From: JBKHJA01 sp046538375
GTDB taxonomy: Bacteria > Acidobacteriota > Aminicenantia > Aminicenantales > Aminicenantaceae
DNA: 9,633 bases
NCBI GenBank assembly: GCA_046538375.1
Contig: JBKHJA010000097.1
Location: 1-9,633 of the forward strand
Direction of reading: 5' to 3'
Below the pieces are notes generated by a model. It saw only the letters and a program-made list of their open reading frames with translations, was not told the DNA's origin and did no database searches. The translations under genes and the position numbers were made by a program. This document shows positions 1 to 6,502 of the stretch, piece by piece (the stretch's first letter is position 1; every line of letters starts with the position of its first letter).

Positions 1-15
1 CTCTCCTATGGAGAG
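1..15. repeat. Short perfect palindrome at left edge
   Basis: Six bases, CTCTCC, are followed by a 3-base loop TAT and the exact complement GGAGAG. Downstream, the octamer CCTCACCC occurs twice, at about 48-55 and 63-70. Pyrimidine-rich intergenic stretches with such small hairpins are common among dispersed palindromic repeats, but a single copy cannot establish a repeat family. It could equally be part of a terminator or the start of a gene running off the left edge. Confidence 0.35.
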
Positions 16-145
16 GAACCGTGCCCGCTCAGTCCTCATAGGGGCTTCCTCACCCTCCATCCCCTCACCCCTTTCAATAAATAGAGATATTTATACTCAT
101 CACGGTTTTGGGGATGCTTCCGCTATGATCAAGCGTGGTGCTGGG

Positions 146-2959
146 TCACCACACCAGCTTTACGGACACCCTTGCCTGCCGGGGCTGCTGCCGGCCCCAA
201 ACCGCCTCGAAGATAGGGATGTCTTCCTTGACATAAGAGATGGGTCTCTGAGAGTCCAGGAGGTTGAAAATATCCAGTCTGAGGATTGCAGACAAGCTTT
301 GGGTGAAACCGAGAATCCCCAGGTCAAATTCTTTTTCCAGTCCCACATCCAGGTAATAATGGGAGGGAGTCTCTCTTGTTCCCCTGCCTTCAGGAAAAGA
401 ATAATAACCTCCGAAAAAGGGCACATACCCCAGCTTTTCCCAGTAATATCCGGATATCCATTCTAGAGCCGCAGAAAGGCTCAGGCCGTAAGGACCAAGA
501 TAGACGGTGCTGATTTTAAAGTTATGGTCTACAGAATAGGGAAGTTTCCCGTACCAGCCTTCATCTCCTATTCCCCTGCCACCCAGTCCTCCCAGCGCCC
601 AGTCCACGTATTCTTTATATTCCTCCAGTCCGGGGAGGTCAGGGACGTAGATGTGATTTCCGAAAAGGCCCAAGAAATTGGTGCTCCCTTCTTCCTGGGA
701 CCAGGAGCCGGTCTCGGTCTGGCCTGGATTTGTCCCCTTGGCTGAAGAATAACAGTAGGAACCACGAAGGAAAAGAGTGTTTCCGATTTTTCCGTTCAAT
801 TCCAGCTCCAGTCCCTGATAGTGGCGTCTTTTGTGTTCGAAATTATCGTACAAAAATTTGTATCCTCTCTCCAGGTCGAGAACAGCCAGCACTTCCAGAA
901 GGTCATCAGCGTCAGAGCGAACATAACGGGCTTTCACAGCCCAATCTCTTCCCAGGCGGCGGTCAAACTCGACCAGAAAGCGGGTGAGAAAATTAGGTTT
1001 CAATCCTTCTGCCACTTCAAAGGCCTGTGTTTTTTGTTCGTTTTCAAATTTCCAGTTTTGAGGATTGTGGATTTCTTCCCCGGGAGGATAGAGGGGGCCC
1101 TGCCATCTGTAGGTCCGGAAGGTGAGGCCTGCACCGCTGTTAAACAGGCCTAAAGGCATGGTGGTGATAAGATCCGAGAATCTCCCCCAGCCCAATTTCA
1201 GGATATTCTTTCCATCTCCAGTGACATCCACGGCTAAGGAGAAGCGGGGCGAGAGAAAATCTCGGAGGCCCCAGGACCAGAGTTTTTCTTCCTTATCGTC
1301 CAGGCAGAGTTGAGTTTGGCTGCGGATACCGGCCATGAAAGTGAATCTCCCCCAGGAGATTTTATCCTTAAAATAGACTCCCAGCCCCCTTGAAGAATTG
1401 ATGAAATCGAATTCTCCGTATTCGTAGAGAAATGTGGGAGTGCCGATCCCTCCTTTCCACGAATTGAAATAGTATTTGGTGCCGCTGTCAAATCCGTTGC
1501 CGGGAAAAATATCTTCCTCCTTGCCTGTAAAATCCACTCCGAATTCAGAAGAGAAGGTGTAATATTCAAAACCGAGTTTAAGTTCATGACGGCCGAAGTT
1601 GTCTGTATCCACGAATTTGGTGATTTTGAAAGAGAAGTCCAGTCTTTCTTGATTGTCGGTGATGTTTCCGTAGGAGTTATGGATATTGCGCGCCAGATCT
1701 TCGATATAATATTGAGCAGGACCCAGGTCCTCATCCACGGGTTGCTGGGAAGAATCCCTTTGGACTCGTCCCCAGCCTGCTTCAATAAATGTGGAAGAAT
1801 TCAGGATTCCCTTGTAGTTGATCCTGAATATGAGGTCTGAAAACATCTTCTCATCAAAAAGATCGGGAATTCCGGTGCCTCCTTTTTGCCCCAGAGATTT
1901 GTGGTAGATGGTGGTCAGGGAGAAGTTGTGGTTTGGGTTTAAGCTGTAGGAAAGCTTGGTGAAAAGATTGTTGCTTCTTTGGGTCTTTTTGCCCCCGGGC
2001 ACAAAAAGATAATCGATGAAGGTGTCTCTGGTCTCGACTGTATCTATGAAAAGATTGTCGGAGAGAAAAAACCACAGTTTGTCTCTGATCAACGGGCCGC
2101 CCAAGTTGACATATCCGTTGTAATCGGAAAAATAGTCTGGTTCGCTCACCACTGAGAGCTGTTTTTCTCTTGCGGATTGAAGCCTTTTGTCCATGAACAC
2201 CAGCGAGAGTTCTCCTCTTATTTGGTTGCCCCCGCTTTTGGTCACCATGTTGATGATGCCTCCGTAGGCGGATCCGAATTCAGGGCTGAAGGGGTCAGAG
2301 ATGATCTGGATCTCGTGGATAGAGTCGAAGTTGAGCCTCATTCCCGAATTTCTTAATCTCACTCCCCTGACTGAAAGGCCGTCCACAATCCAGTTGTTCC
2401 CTTCCTCTCCTTCGCCGCGAAAGCTGGGTTGGCCTTCTGTGGCTGTGCCCCGGCGGGTGTTCATCCTTACTCCGGTCACGCCGGGAGTAAGCTTGACCAC
2501 ATCCACCACAGTTCGGTTTTGAGAGGGAAGCTTTTCCATTTGCTGGCTGGTGATATGAAAGCTGGTGTCGGTTGAGGTCTTATCGATCAGAGGAGATTTG
2601 GCGGTGACCGAGATTTCTTCCTGAATCCGGGATAACTTCATGATGATCTTCAGGTCAGTCACCTGTCCTAAGCGGACAATCACGTTTTCCTGGATGACTG
2701 GAGTAAAGCCCTGGAGCTTGAGTTTCAAAGTGTAATTCCCCACCGGAAGCAGGGGAAAATGAAAATCGCCGTTTCTGGAAGACTGCACTCTTCTCACACC
2801 CTGAAGGCTGGGACTTTGTGCAGTGATGACAGCACCAGGAAGTCCCGCTCCATTCCTGTCTGTCACTTGGCCCTGGATTTCACCGGTTTCTATGGCCAGT
2901 CCATGACCGCAGATGAAGAAAATAAGGATGATGCAGGAGAGAATTATTTTTTTTGTCAT
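146..2959 (-). CDS. TonB-dependent receptor with carboxypeptidase-regulatory-like N-terminal domain (Oar-like)
   Basis: This is an outer-membrane receptor expected to import a bulky substrate, or act as an adhesin-like porin, using TonB energy. The 937-residue product starts with a signal peptide (residues 1-22, basic MTKK followed by a hydrophobic core). A carboxypeptidase-regulatory-like beta-sandwich covers about 27-107 (GEIQGQVTD...GNYTLKLKLQGF). A TonB-box-like EEISVTA lies at 114-120. The plug spans about 128-245 and includes SFRGEGEEGNNWIVDG and YGGIINMVTKSGGN. The rest is a long barrel rich in aromatic and Gly residues, ending in a terminal Trp as outer-membrane barrels often do. The frame is open up to 3130, but that extension reads the inositol-phosphate-synthase tail out of frame; the Met at 2959 directly precedes the signal peptide, so I chose it. 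No Shine-Dalgarno sequence is visible. No SusD-like partner is present, and the substrate is unknown. Confidence 0.93.
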   Translation of the reverse strand: MTKKIILSCIILIFFICGHGLAIETGEIQGQVTDRNGAGLPGAVITAQSPSLQGVRRVQSSRNGDFHFPLLPVGNYTLKLKLQGFTPVIQENVIVRLGQVTDLKIIMKLSRIQEEISVTAKSPLIDKTSTDTSFHITSQQMEKLPSQNRTVVDVVKLTPGVTGVRMNTRRGTATEGQPSFRGEGEEGNNWIVDGLSVRGVRLRNSGMRLNFDSIHEIQIISDPFSPEFGSAYGGIINMVTKSGGNQIRGELSLVFMDKRLQSAREKQLSVVSEPDYFSDYNGYVNLGGPLIRDKLWFFLSDNLFIDTVETRDTFIDYLFVPGGKKTQRSNNLFTKLSYSLNPNHNFSLTTIYHKSLGQKGGTGIPDLFDEKMFSDLIFRINYKGILNSSTFIEAGWGRVQRDSSQQPVDEDLGPAQYYIEDLARNIHNSYGNITDNQERLDFSFKITKFVDTDNFGRHELKLGFEYYTFSSEFGVDFTGKEEDIFPGNGFDSGTKYYFNSWKGGIGTPTFLYEYGEFDFINSSRGLGVYFKDKISWGRFTFMAGIRSQTQLCLDDKEEKLWSWGLRDFLSPRFSLAVDVTGDGKNILKLGWGRFSDLITTMPLGLFNSGAGLTFRTYRWQGPLYPPGEEIHNPQNWKFENEQKTQAFEVAEGLKPNFLTRFLVEFDRRLGRDWAVKARYVRSDADDLLEVLAVLDLERGYKFLYDNFEHKRRHYQGLELELNGKIGNTLFLRGSYCYSSAKGTNPGQTETGSWSQEEGSTNFLGLFGNHIYVPDLPGLEEYKEYVDWALGGLGGRGIGDEGWYGKLPYSVDHNFKISTVYLGPYGLSLSAALEWISGYYWEKLGYVPFFGGYYSFPEGRGTRETPSHYYLDVGLEKEFDLGILGFTQSLSAILRLDIFNLLDSQRPISYVKEDIPIFEAVWGRQQPRQARVSVKLVW

Positions 2960-2989
2960 TTGGACTTGAGCTGGAGAGTTGTGTCCAAA
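2959..2989 (-). promoter_or_regulatory. Possible start-codon hairpin of the receptor gene
   Basis: On the minus strand TTTGGAC is followed by a 17-base loop and then GTCCAAA, whose last A is the first base of the receptor ATG. The 7-bp stem would lie directly against the start codon in the mRNA. The loop contains no GGAG-type ribosome binding site. It may control translation, but a 7-bp repeat can also occur by chance. Confidence 0.3.
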
Positions 2990-3056
2990 GATTTTTATCA
3001 GTGCCTGAATTCCCTCTCCCTCACTCCACCAGGACGCCAGTTTGGTTATGGGATTA

Positions 3057-4169
3057 TTATTTTTTCTTTTTGGGCTTTTCTTCTCTTTTTCCGTATTTTT
3101 TGATGAATTTTTCTGTCTGTTCCCTGGCATCGGTGTCAGAGGATTGTCTGGGGGGAGTTTTCATGAAATAAGAAGAAGGAGCAAACAGTGATCCGGACAA
3201 CCCATGGTTGAGGGCTAATTTACAGCATCGGATGGCGTCGATCACCACTCCCGCCGAATTAGGAGAGTCTTCCACCGATAAGCGGCAGTCGAGATAAGTG
3301 GGCACATCACCGAAATGGCGGCTTTCGATTCGCAAGAAACAGATTTTGTTGTCTTTTTGCCAGGGAACATAATCGCTGGGACCCACATAGATATTATCAG
3401 GATGAATATCCAGTCCACGGGCTTTTATCTGAGAGGTCACAGCATTGGTTTTTGATTTCTTCTTGGAGGCCAGTCTTCCTCTCTCCAGCATGTTGAGAAA
3501 ATCTGTGTTTCCTCCGGTGTTCAGCTGGTAGGTCCTTTCGATAGGCATGCCCCGATCAAGATAAAGGTTGACCAGGGTCCGGTGGAGGATGGTGGCTCCC
3601 ACTTGAGATTTTATGTCGTCTCCGATCATAGGAAGGTTCTTTTTTTCAAATCTTCTCTGCCAGTATTTCTCGCTGGCTATGAACACGGGGATACAGTTTA
3701 TAAAGCCACAGCCTGCTTCAAGTATTTGTTCCACGTACCATTTGGTGGCTTCTTCACTTCCTACCGGCAGGTAATTGATGACCACATCTGTTTTGGTCTC
3801 TTTTAGGATTCCCACCACATCAGAAGTGGCCCCGGGAGCTTTTTTAATGATTTGAGAGAGATATTTCCCGATTCCATCGTGAGTCATCCCCCGCTCCACT
3901 TTGACATTGAGAGAGGGGACATCTGAGAATTTGGTGGTATTGTTAGGCGGGGTGAAGATAGCCTCGCTCAGATCCTTGCCCACTTTATTTTTATCGATGT
4001 CGAAGGCGGCCGCAAATTCGATATCCCCAATATGGTATTCTCCCAGGTTGACATGCATGATCCCAGGAATAATGTCCTTTTCTCTGGCATTCTTGTAGTA
4101 TTCCACACCTTGAATCAGTGAAGAGGCGCAATTTCCCACGCCGATGATGGCCACTCTAATTTTATCCAT
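3057..4169 (-). CDS. ino1: myo-inositol-1-phosphate synthase
   Basis: This cytoplasmic NAD-dependent enzyme isomerises D-glucose-6-phosphate to 1D-myo-inositol 3-phosphate (equivalent to L-myo-inositol 1-phosphate), the committed step of inositol synthesis. The 370-residue length fits the compact prokaryotic type. The Rossmann NAD site is GVGNCASSL at 10-18. Family blocks follow in order: PGIMHVNLGEYHIGDIEF (35-52), NYLPVGSE (132-139), GDDIKSQVGATI (183-194, with the catalytic-region lysine), NTGGNTDFLNM (217-227), PSDYVPW (264-270) and EDSPNSAGV (300-308). The C-terminus is a Lys-rich tail (KREEKPKKKK) beyond the conserved fold. The start lies 4 bases after the stop of the upstream phosphatidyltransferase, and its AAAGGAGGT site overlaps that gene's end. 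The two are therefore almost certainly cotranscribed and translationally coupled, which points to lipid-linked inositol as the end use. Confidence 0.96.
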   Translation of the reverse strand: MDKIRVAIIGVGNCASSLIQGVEYYKNAREKDIIPGIMHVNLGEYHIGDIEFAAAFDIDKNKVGKDLSEAIFTPPNNTTKFSDVPSLNVKVERGMTHDGIGKYLSQIIKKAPGATSDVVGILKETKTDVVINYLPVGSEEATKWYVEQILEAGCGFINCIPVFIASEKYWQRRFEKKNLPMIGDDIKSQVGATILHRTLVNLYLDRGMPIERTYQLNTGGNTDFLNMLERGRLASKKKSKTNAVTSQIKARGLDIHPDNIYVGPSDYVPWQKDNKICFLRIESRHFGDVPTYLDCRLSVEDSPNSAGVVIDAIRCCKLALNHGLSGSLFAPSSYFMKTPPRQSSDTDAREQTEKFIKKYGKREEKPKKKK

Positions 4170-4173
4170 GAAC

Positions 4174-4815
4174 TCAGACCTCCTTTCTGGTGCCTTTTTT
4201 CTCTGCTTTTTTCACGTAGAAAGTTCTCTGAAAGGCGGTGATATTAGAGAACAAAGCTATAGCGCCCAGAACAACGATCATGGCCGGGTCAAAGGCTTTG
4301 AGCGAAGATCCCAGGATTGAGCCCAGAGAGAGAAATATCATCCTTTCTGCCCTCTGCATCAACCCTATTTTGCATTCTATCCCTAATCCTTCGGCTCTGG
4401 CTCTGGTGTAACTGACCATGGTGGAGCCAAGGAAGGCAAAAATAACCAGCCACAGGCCCCAGTGGGTCCGGAAATGGAAAGCCAGGCCGAGATAGATGAA
4501 AAATTCGGAGTATCTATCCAGAGTGGAGTCGAATATAGCTCCATACAGGCTCTTTCGATTGGTCCTGACAGCGACTTTTCCGTCCAGAATGTCAAACAGG
4601 CCGCAGATGATGATTAAAATTCCGGCGAAAAGGGGCTTTTCCAGTATGAACAAAACACCCACCCCCAAGCCCGAAAAGAGAGCTATCACACTCAAGGTGT
4701 TAGGATGGATATGGAGACTTATGAACAGGGAAGCCAGCTTTCCCAAACGGTCAAGAGAAAAGGAGATCACTCTTTGCGGCAATATCCTCATCGTCTGTTG
4801 ATGGTGGGTATTCAT
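4174..4815 (-). CDS. CDP-alcohol phosphatidyltransferase, probable phosphatidylinositol-phosphate synthase
   Basis: This integral inner-membrane enzyme is predicted to transfer a phosphatidyl group from CDP-diacylglycerol to inositol-1-phosphate. The 213 residues hold several hydrophobic helices (roughly 26-56, 60-74, 105-133 and 160-192). The CDP-alcohol motif runs from 75 to 100: D75xxD78G79xxA82, then G92xxxD96xxxD100. All four metal-binding aspartates are present, but the Arg usual after A82 is Val83, with Arg84 next to it. After the motif, SYTRARAEG (135-143) and QRAERM (154-159) resemble the block that marks inositol-phosphate-accepting members rather than PgsA glycerol-phosphate enzymes. 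Adjacency to ino1, which makes the acceptor, agrees with this. An archaetidylinositol-type or other inositol phospholipid product remains possible. The start Met follows a weak AAAGAAGAAA site; a Met at residue 9 has none. Confidence 0.88.
   Translation of the reverse strand: MNTHHQQTMRILPQRVISFSLDRLGKLASLFISLHIHPNTLSVIALFSGLGVGVLFILEKPLFAGILIIICGLFDILDGKVAVRTNRKSLYGAIFDSTLDRYSEFFIYLGLAFHFRTHWGLWLVIFAFLGSTMVSYTRARAEGLGIECKIGLMQRAERMIFLSLGSILGSSLKAFDPAMIVVLGAIALFSNITAFQRTFYVKKAEKKGTRKEV
4178..4186 (-). promoter_or_regulatory. Ribosome binding site of ino1
   Basis: The minus strand reads AAAGGAGGT, 8 bases before the ino1 ATG. The site lies within the last codons of the upstream phosphatidyltransferase gene, so ribosomes ending that gene sit over it. 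This supports translational coupling of the two genes. Confidence 0.85.
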
Positions 4816-4866
4816 CAGATTTTTTTATTTCTTCTTTGAATGGTTGTGTCTTCTAAGAGCTTAATT

Positions 4867-4895
4867 AATCTAATATTAATCAAGGCTGAAGTCAA
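4867..4895 (-). promoter_or_regulatory. Predicted sigma70 promoter of the inositol-lipid operon
   Basis: On the minus strand a -35 box TTGACT (4890-4895, 5 of 6 to consensus) is separated by 17 bases from a -10 box TAGATT (4867-4872, 4 of 6). The surroundings are very A+T-rich, including TTAATTAA. The implied leader is about 45 bases, ending at the phosphatidyltransferase start. The placement suggests that phosphatidyltransferase and ino1 are transcribed separately from the ArsA gene upstream. Confidence 0.55.
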
Positions 4896-4908
4896 CCTGA
4901 AATTTCTG

Positions 4909-4925
4909 CTTATTCCGGGAATGAG
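4909..4925. promoter_or_regulatory. Imperfect 17-base inverted repeat upstream of the inositol-lipid promoter
   Basis: The sequence CTTATTCC G GGAATGAG is symmetric at 7 of 8 paired positions. It lies 13 bases upstream of the predicted -35 box. This could be an operator or activator site, or the remnant of a terminator for the upstream genes, though no T-run follows it on the minus strand. The 165-base gap it lies in (4816-4980) holds no other gene that I can support. Confidence 0.3.
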
Positions 4926-4980
4926 GAGGAGTGGAGAAGAAGGATTGAAAGATTATTTGATGGTTTGGCGTAGGTTTTGG

Positions 4981-5190
4981 TCACTCCACTTTGATTTTTC
5001 TTTTTTTGGCCGGGCTCTTTTTTTCTTTTTTTTCCATGGCTTCGATTTTGGCATCTATCAAGGATCGGAAAGCGAGCAGCATTTCTTTTTTGGCGTTGAG
5101 AAGATGACCTGCCGTCTTCTGGGGCAAGAACATGGAGAACAGCTCATCCGGGATACTGATTCTTATCTCTTTTGTTTTGGCTTCGTCCAT
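4981..5190 (-). CDS. Small charged protein of unknown function, downstream of ArsA
   Basis: I do not recognise this 69-residue protein. Residues 1-18 include a possible strand (KEIRISIPDEL) reminiscent of the start of ribbon-helix-helix proteins. Residues 20-46 form a likely amphipathic helix (HLLNAKKEMLLAFRSLIDAKIE). The tail is almost entirely Lys/Glu and ends KRKIKVE. There is no signal peptide or membrane segment, so a cytoplasmic location is likely. The frame extends 10 codons upstream, but the Met chosen here is preceded by a 12-base perfect Shine-Dalgarno sequence, which decides the start. It begins 42 bases after the ArsA stop, with no promoter seen between, so the two are probably cotranscribed and may be partners. 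Its coding strand carries A-runs of 8, 7 and 7 bases near the 3' end. A small DNA-binding or adaptor role is possible but unproven. Confidence 0.72.
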   Translation of the reverse strand: MDEAKTKEIRISIPDELFSMFLPQKTAGHLLNAKKEMLLAFRSLIDAKIEAMEKKEKKSPAKKRKIKVE

Positions 5191-5193
5191 GGC

Positions 5194-5205
5194 ATCACCT
5201 CCTTT
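5194..5205 (-). promoter_or_regulatory. Full-length Shine-Dalgarno sequence of the 69-residue protein
   Basis: The minus strand reads AAAGGAGGTGAT, complementary over 12 bases to the usual 3' end of bacterial 16S rRNA. The AGGAGG core is 7 bases from the ATG. It fixes the start at 5190 rather than the in-frame Met at 5220 and suggests strong translation of this small gene. Confidence 0.85.
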
Positions 5206-5232
5206 GTTGAAAGAAATCAAAGGCGTTGATGG

Positions 5233-6396
5233 TTATTGGCGAAAACATATTTTCAGTTTATCTTCCTCAAATTTTGCTCCTTTTATGGTTTGATGGAGGA
5301 GCGATTGAGGAAGCAGGATATTTCTCTTGTACCGGCCCACCTTGATGAAGAGTTCTTCTCCTTTTTGAGTCAGGTCTAAATCTCTCTTCTCCACAAAAGG
5401 AAGATTCAAGAACAGATCAAAACCACCGTCGGTCTTCTCGATGGTTATAGGTTTCTGGGCAAAAAACAGTTGGATGGGATCTTCTTTTTTGTAGACTTTT
5501 TTGGCCAGTCGATTGAGGAGGCTTTGGCCTATGATTTCTTGAGAAAAAAGGTCTGCAGAGAATATGGGAATAGGTGAAAAACATTCTTTGATGGTTTTTA
5601 GGTAGGAGGCTTGGATTTTTTTCCATTTCTTAAAATAGACATCTTGAACCTCCTCGGGGAAGAGGCGGTTGACGATCACAGCATCTACAGCGTAACCGAA
5701 AAGGTTGAAAAAAGTAAACGCTCTTTGGGCTTCTTTGATCACCATTTTTTCAGGGTTGACCACCAGGCGGATAGAGGTCTTTTGGGTGTCCGCCAGGATT
5801 TCTTTCATTTCCGCCAGTTGGGTGGTCAGGTTTTTCATGGCCTCAAAGACTTTATCCTCAGGAAAAGGGAAAGGAAAGACTCTGTCAGCTAGGGGTCTTA
5901 CCGCTTTAGCGGCTGTCCTTTGAATAGGGAAAATGTGTTTGAGATACCAGCTTGTTATTTCAGGAGCACTCAAGAATCTCAGTGTATCTCCAGTGGGCGC
6001 ACAGTCCACGATGATCACATCGTAATCTGATGATCTATCATAATGGCGGATTTCCATCAGACTGAACAGTTCCTCCATTCCTGGAAAAATGCTCATCTCT
6101 TCGGCTTCGATGTTGTCTATTCCTTGGGAGGCGAAGAAGGCGGTGAGATAGGTTTTGATTTCTCCCCATTTTTTCTCCAGTTCTTCCATAGAATTGACTT
6201 CCTGGCCGTACAGGTTAGGGCCAATCCGTTGAGGTATGTTAGAAAGCGGGGTTTCAAAAGAATCTGCCAGGCTGTGGGCAGCATCGGCTGAAATAACCAA
6301 GGTTTTGTGGCCTCTTTTGGAAGAGAGTAAGGCAGTAGCGGCAGCCAGTGTGGTTTTTCCCACTCCTCCTTTTCCGGTAAACAGAATGATCCGCAT
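5233..6396 (-). CDS. ArsA/Get3-family ATPase with C-terminal HSP20-like domain
   Basis: This soluble, probably dimeric P-loop ATPase belongs to the SIMIBI class. Its 387 residues contain one ATPase domain followed by an HSP20-like beta-sandwich. The deviant Walker A, GKGGVGKTT at 8-16, carries the intradimer signature lysine K9. Switch I is ADAAHSL at 37-43. Next come PGMEEL (105-110), the switch II block DCAPTGDTLRFL (131-142, DTAP-like) and the base-binding VVNPEK (212-217). Residues about 316-387 (PITIEKTDGGFDLFLNLPFVEK...) match the HSP20-like tail found on many bacterial single-domain ArsA proteins. No arsenite-binding cysteine cluster, ArsB, ArsC or ArsR is nearby, so an arsenite-efflux role is unlikely. 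A chaperone or targeting role is more plausible, but the client is unknown. The start is supported by an AAAGGA site and a good promoter just upstream. Confidence 0.92.
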   Translation of the reverse strand: MRIILFTGKGGVGKTTLAAATALLSSKRGHKTLVISADAAHSLADSFETPLSNIPQRIGPNLYGQEVNSMEELEKKWGEIKTYLTAFFASQGIDNIEAEEMSIFPGMEELFSLMEIRHYDRSSDYDVIIVDCAPTGDTLRFLSAPEITSWYLKHIFPIQRTAAKAVRPLADRVFPFPFPEDKVFEAMKNLTTQLAEMKEILADTQKTSIRLVVNPEKMVIKEAQRAFTFFNLFGYAVDAVIVNRLFPEEVQDVYFKKWKKIQASYLKTIKECFSPIPIFSADLFSQEIIGQSLLNRLAKKVYKKEDPIQLFFAQKPITIEKTDGGFDLFLNLPFVEKRDLDLTQKGEELFIKVGRYKRNILLPQSLLHQTIKGAKFEEDKLKICFRQ

Positions 6397-6427
6397 TTTG
6401 ATCCTTTGTTTTTATCCTTGTACAGTT

Positions 6428-6455
6428 ATTTTATCACTCTTCAGGGGTAAGTCAA
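6428..6455 (-). promoter_or_regulatory. Predicted sigma70 promoter of the ArsA-like gene
   Basis: On the minus strand TTGACT (6450-6455) and TAAAAT (6428-6433) are separated by 16 bases. Each box matches 5 of 6 consensus positions. TG occurs one base before the -10 box, an extended -10 feature. The leader would be about 25 bases, ending at the ATG at 6396. Confidence 0.65.
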
Positions 6456-6457
6456 TA

Positions 6458-6477
6458 GAAGCCCGTTGAAGCGCCTT
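6458..6477. repeat. Tandem 10-base repeat between the divergent promoters
   Basis: GAAGCCCGTT is followed directly by GAAGCGCCTT, identical at 8 of 10 positions and spaced one helical turn apart. It lies between the -35 boxes of the two divergent promoters, where a shared regulator could bind. Two copies of a short imperfect repeat are weak evidence. The rest of the divergent gap (6397-6604) holds only the two promoters and the ribosome binding sites. Confidence 0.25.
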
Positions 6478-6502
6478 TATTTGGGTATGAGGAATGGTGG
6501 TT

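Noticed and set aside
1..60. Minus-strand frame starting ATGGAG at 60 and open to the left edge, with GGGGTGAGGGG before it
   Set aside because: Only 20 codons are visible, the sequence is a low-complexity purine-rich stretch with a palindrome inside it, and no protein family is recognisable. It could be a real gene start but cannot be supported.
61..145. Terminator after the receptor gene
   Set aside because: No stable stem followed by a T-run is visible on the minus strand; TATAAATAT near position 90 is only an A+T-rich stretch without a matching -35 box.
8..466. Plus-strand open frame of 152 codons
   Set aside because: It lies mostly antisense to the C-terminal barrel of the TonB-dependent receptor, has no ribosome site and no recognisable protein features.
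1234..1785. Minus-strand 183-codon open frame inside the receptor gene
   Set aside because: It is a shifted-frame reading of the receptor coding sequence on the same strand and shows no family features.
2992..3056. Possible promoter or terminator between ino1 and the receptor gene
   Set aside because: A TAAAAA box with TG one base before it exists, but no acceptable -35 box fits it, and I found no hairpin with a T-run after ino1.
2960..3130. N-terminal extension of the TonB-dependent receptor frame
   Set aside because: It overlaps the end of ino1 out of frame and gives a Lys-rich leader before the signal peptide; the Met at 2959 is directly followed by a proper signal peptide.
5233..6396. 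Arsenite-efflux ATPase role for the ArsA-like protein
   Set aside because: There is one ATPase domain instead of two, no cysteine cluster for arsenite and no arsB, arsC, arsD or arsR gene nearby.
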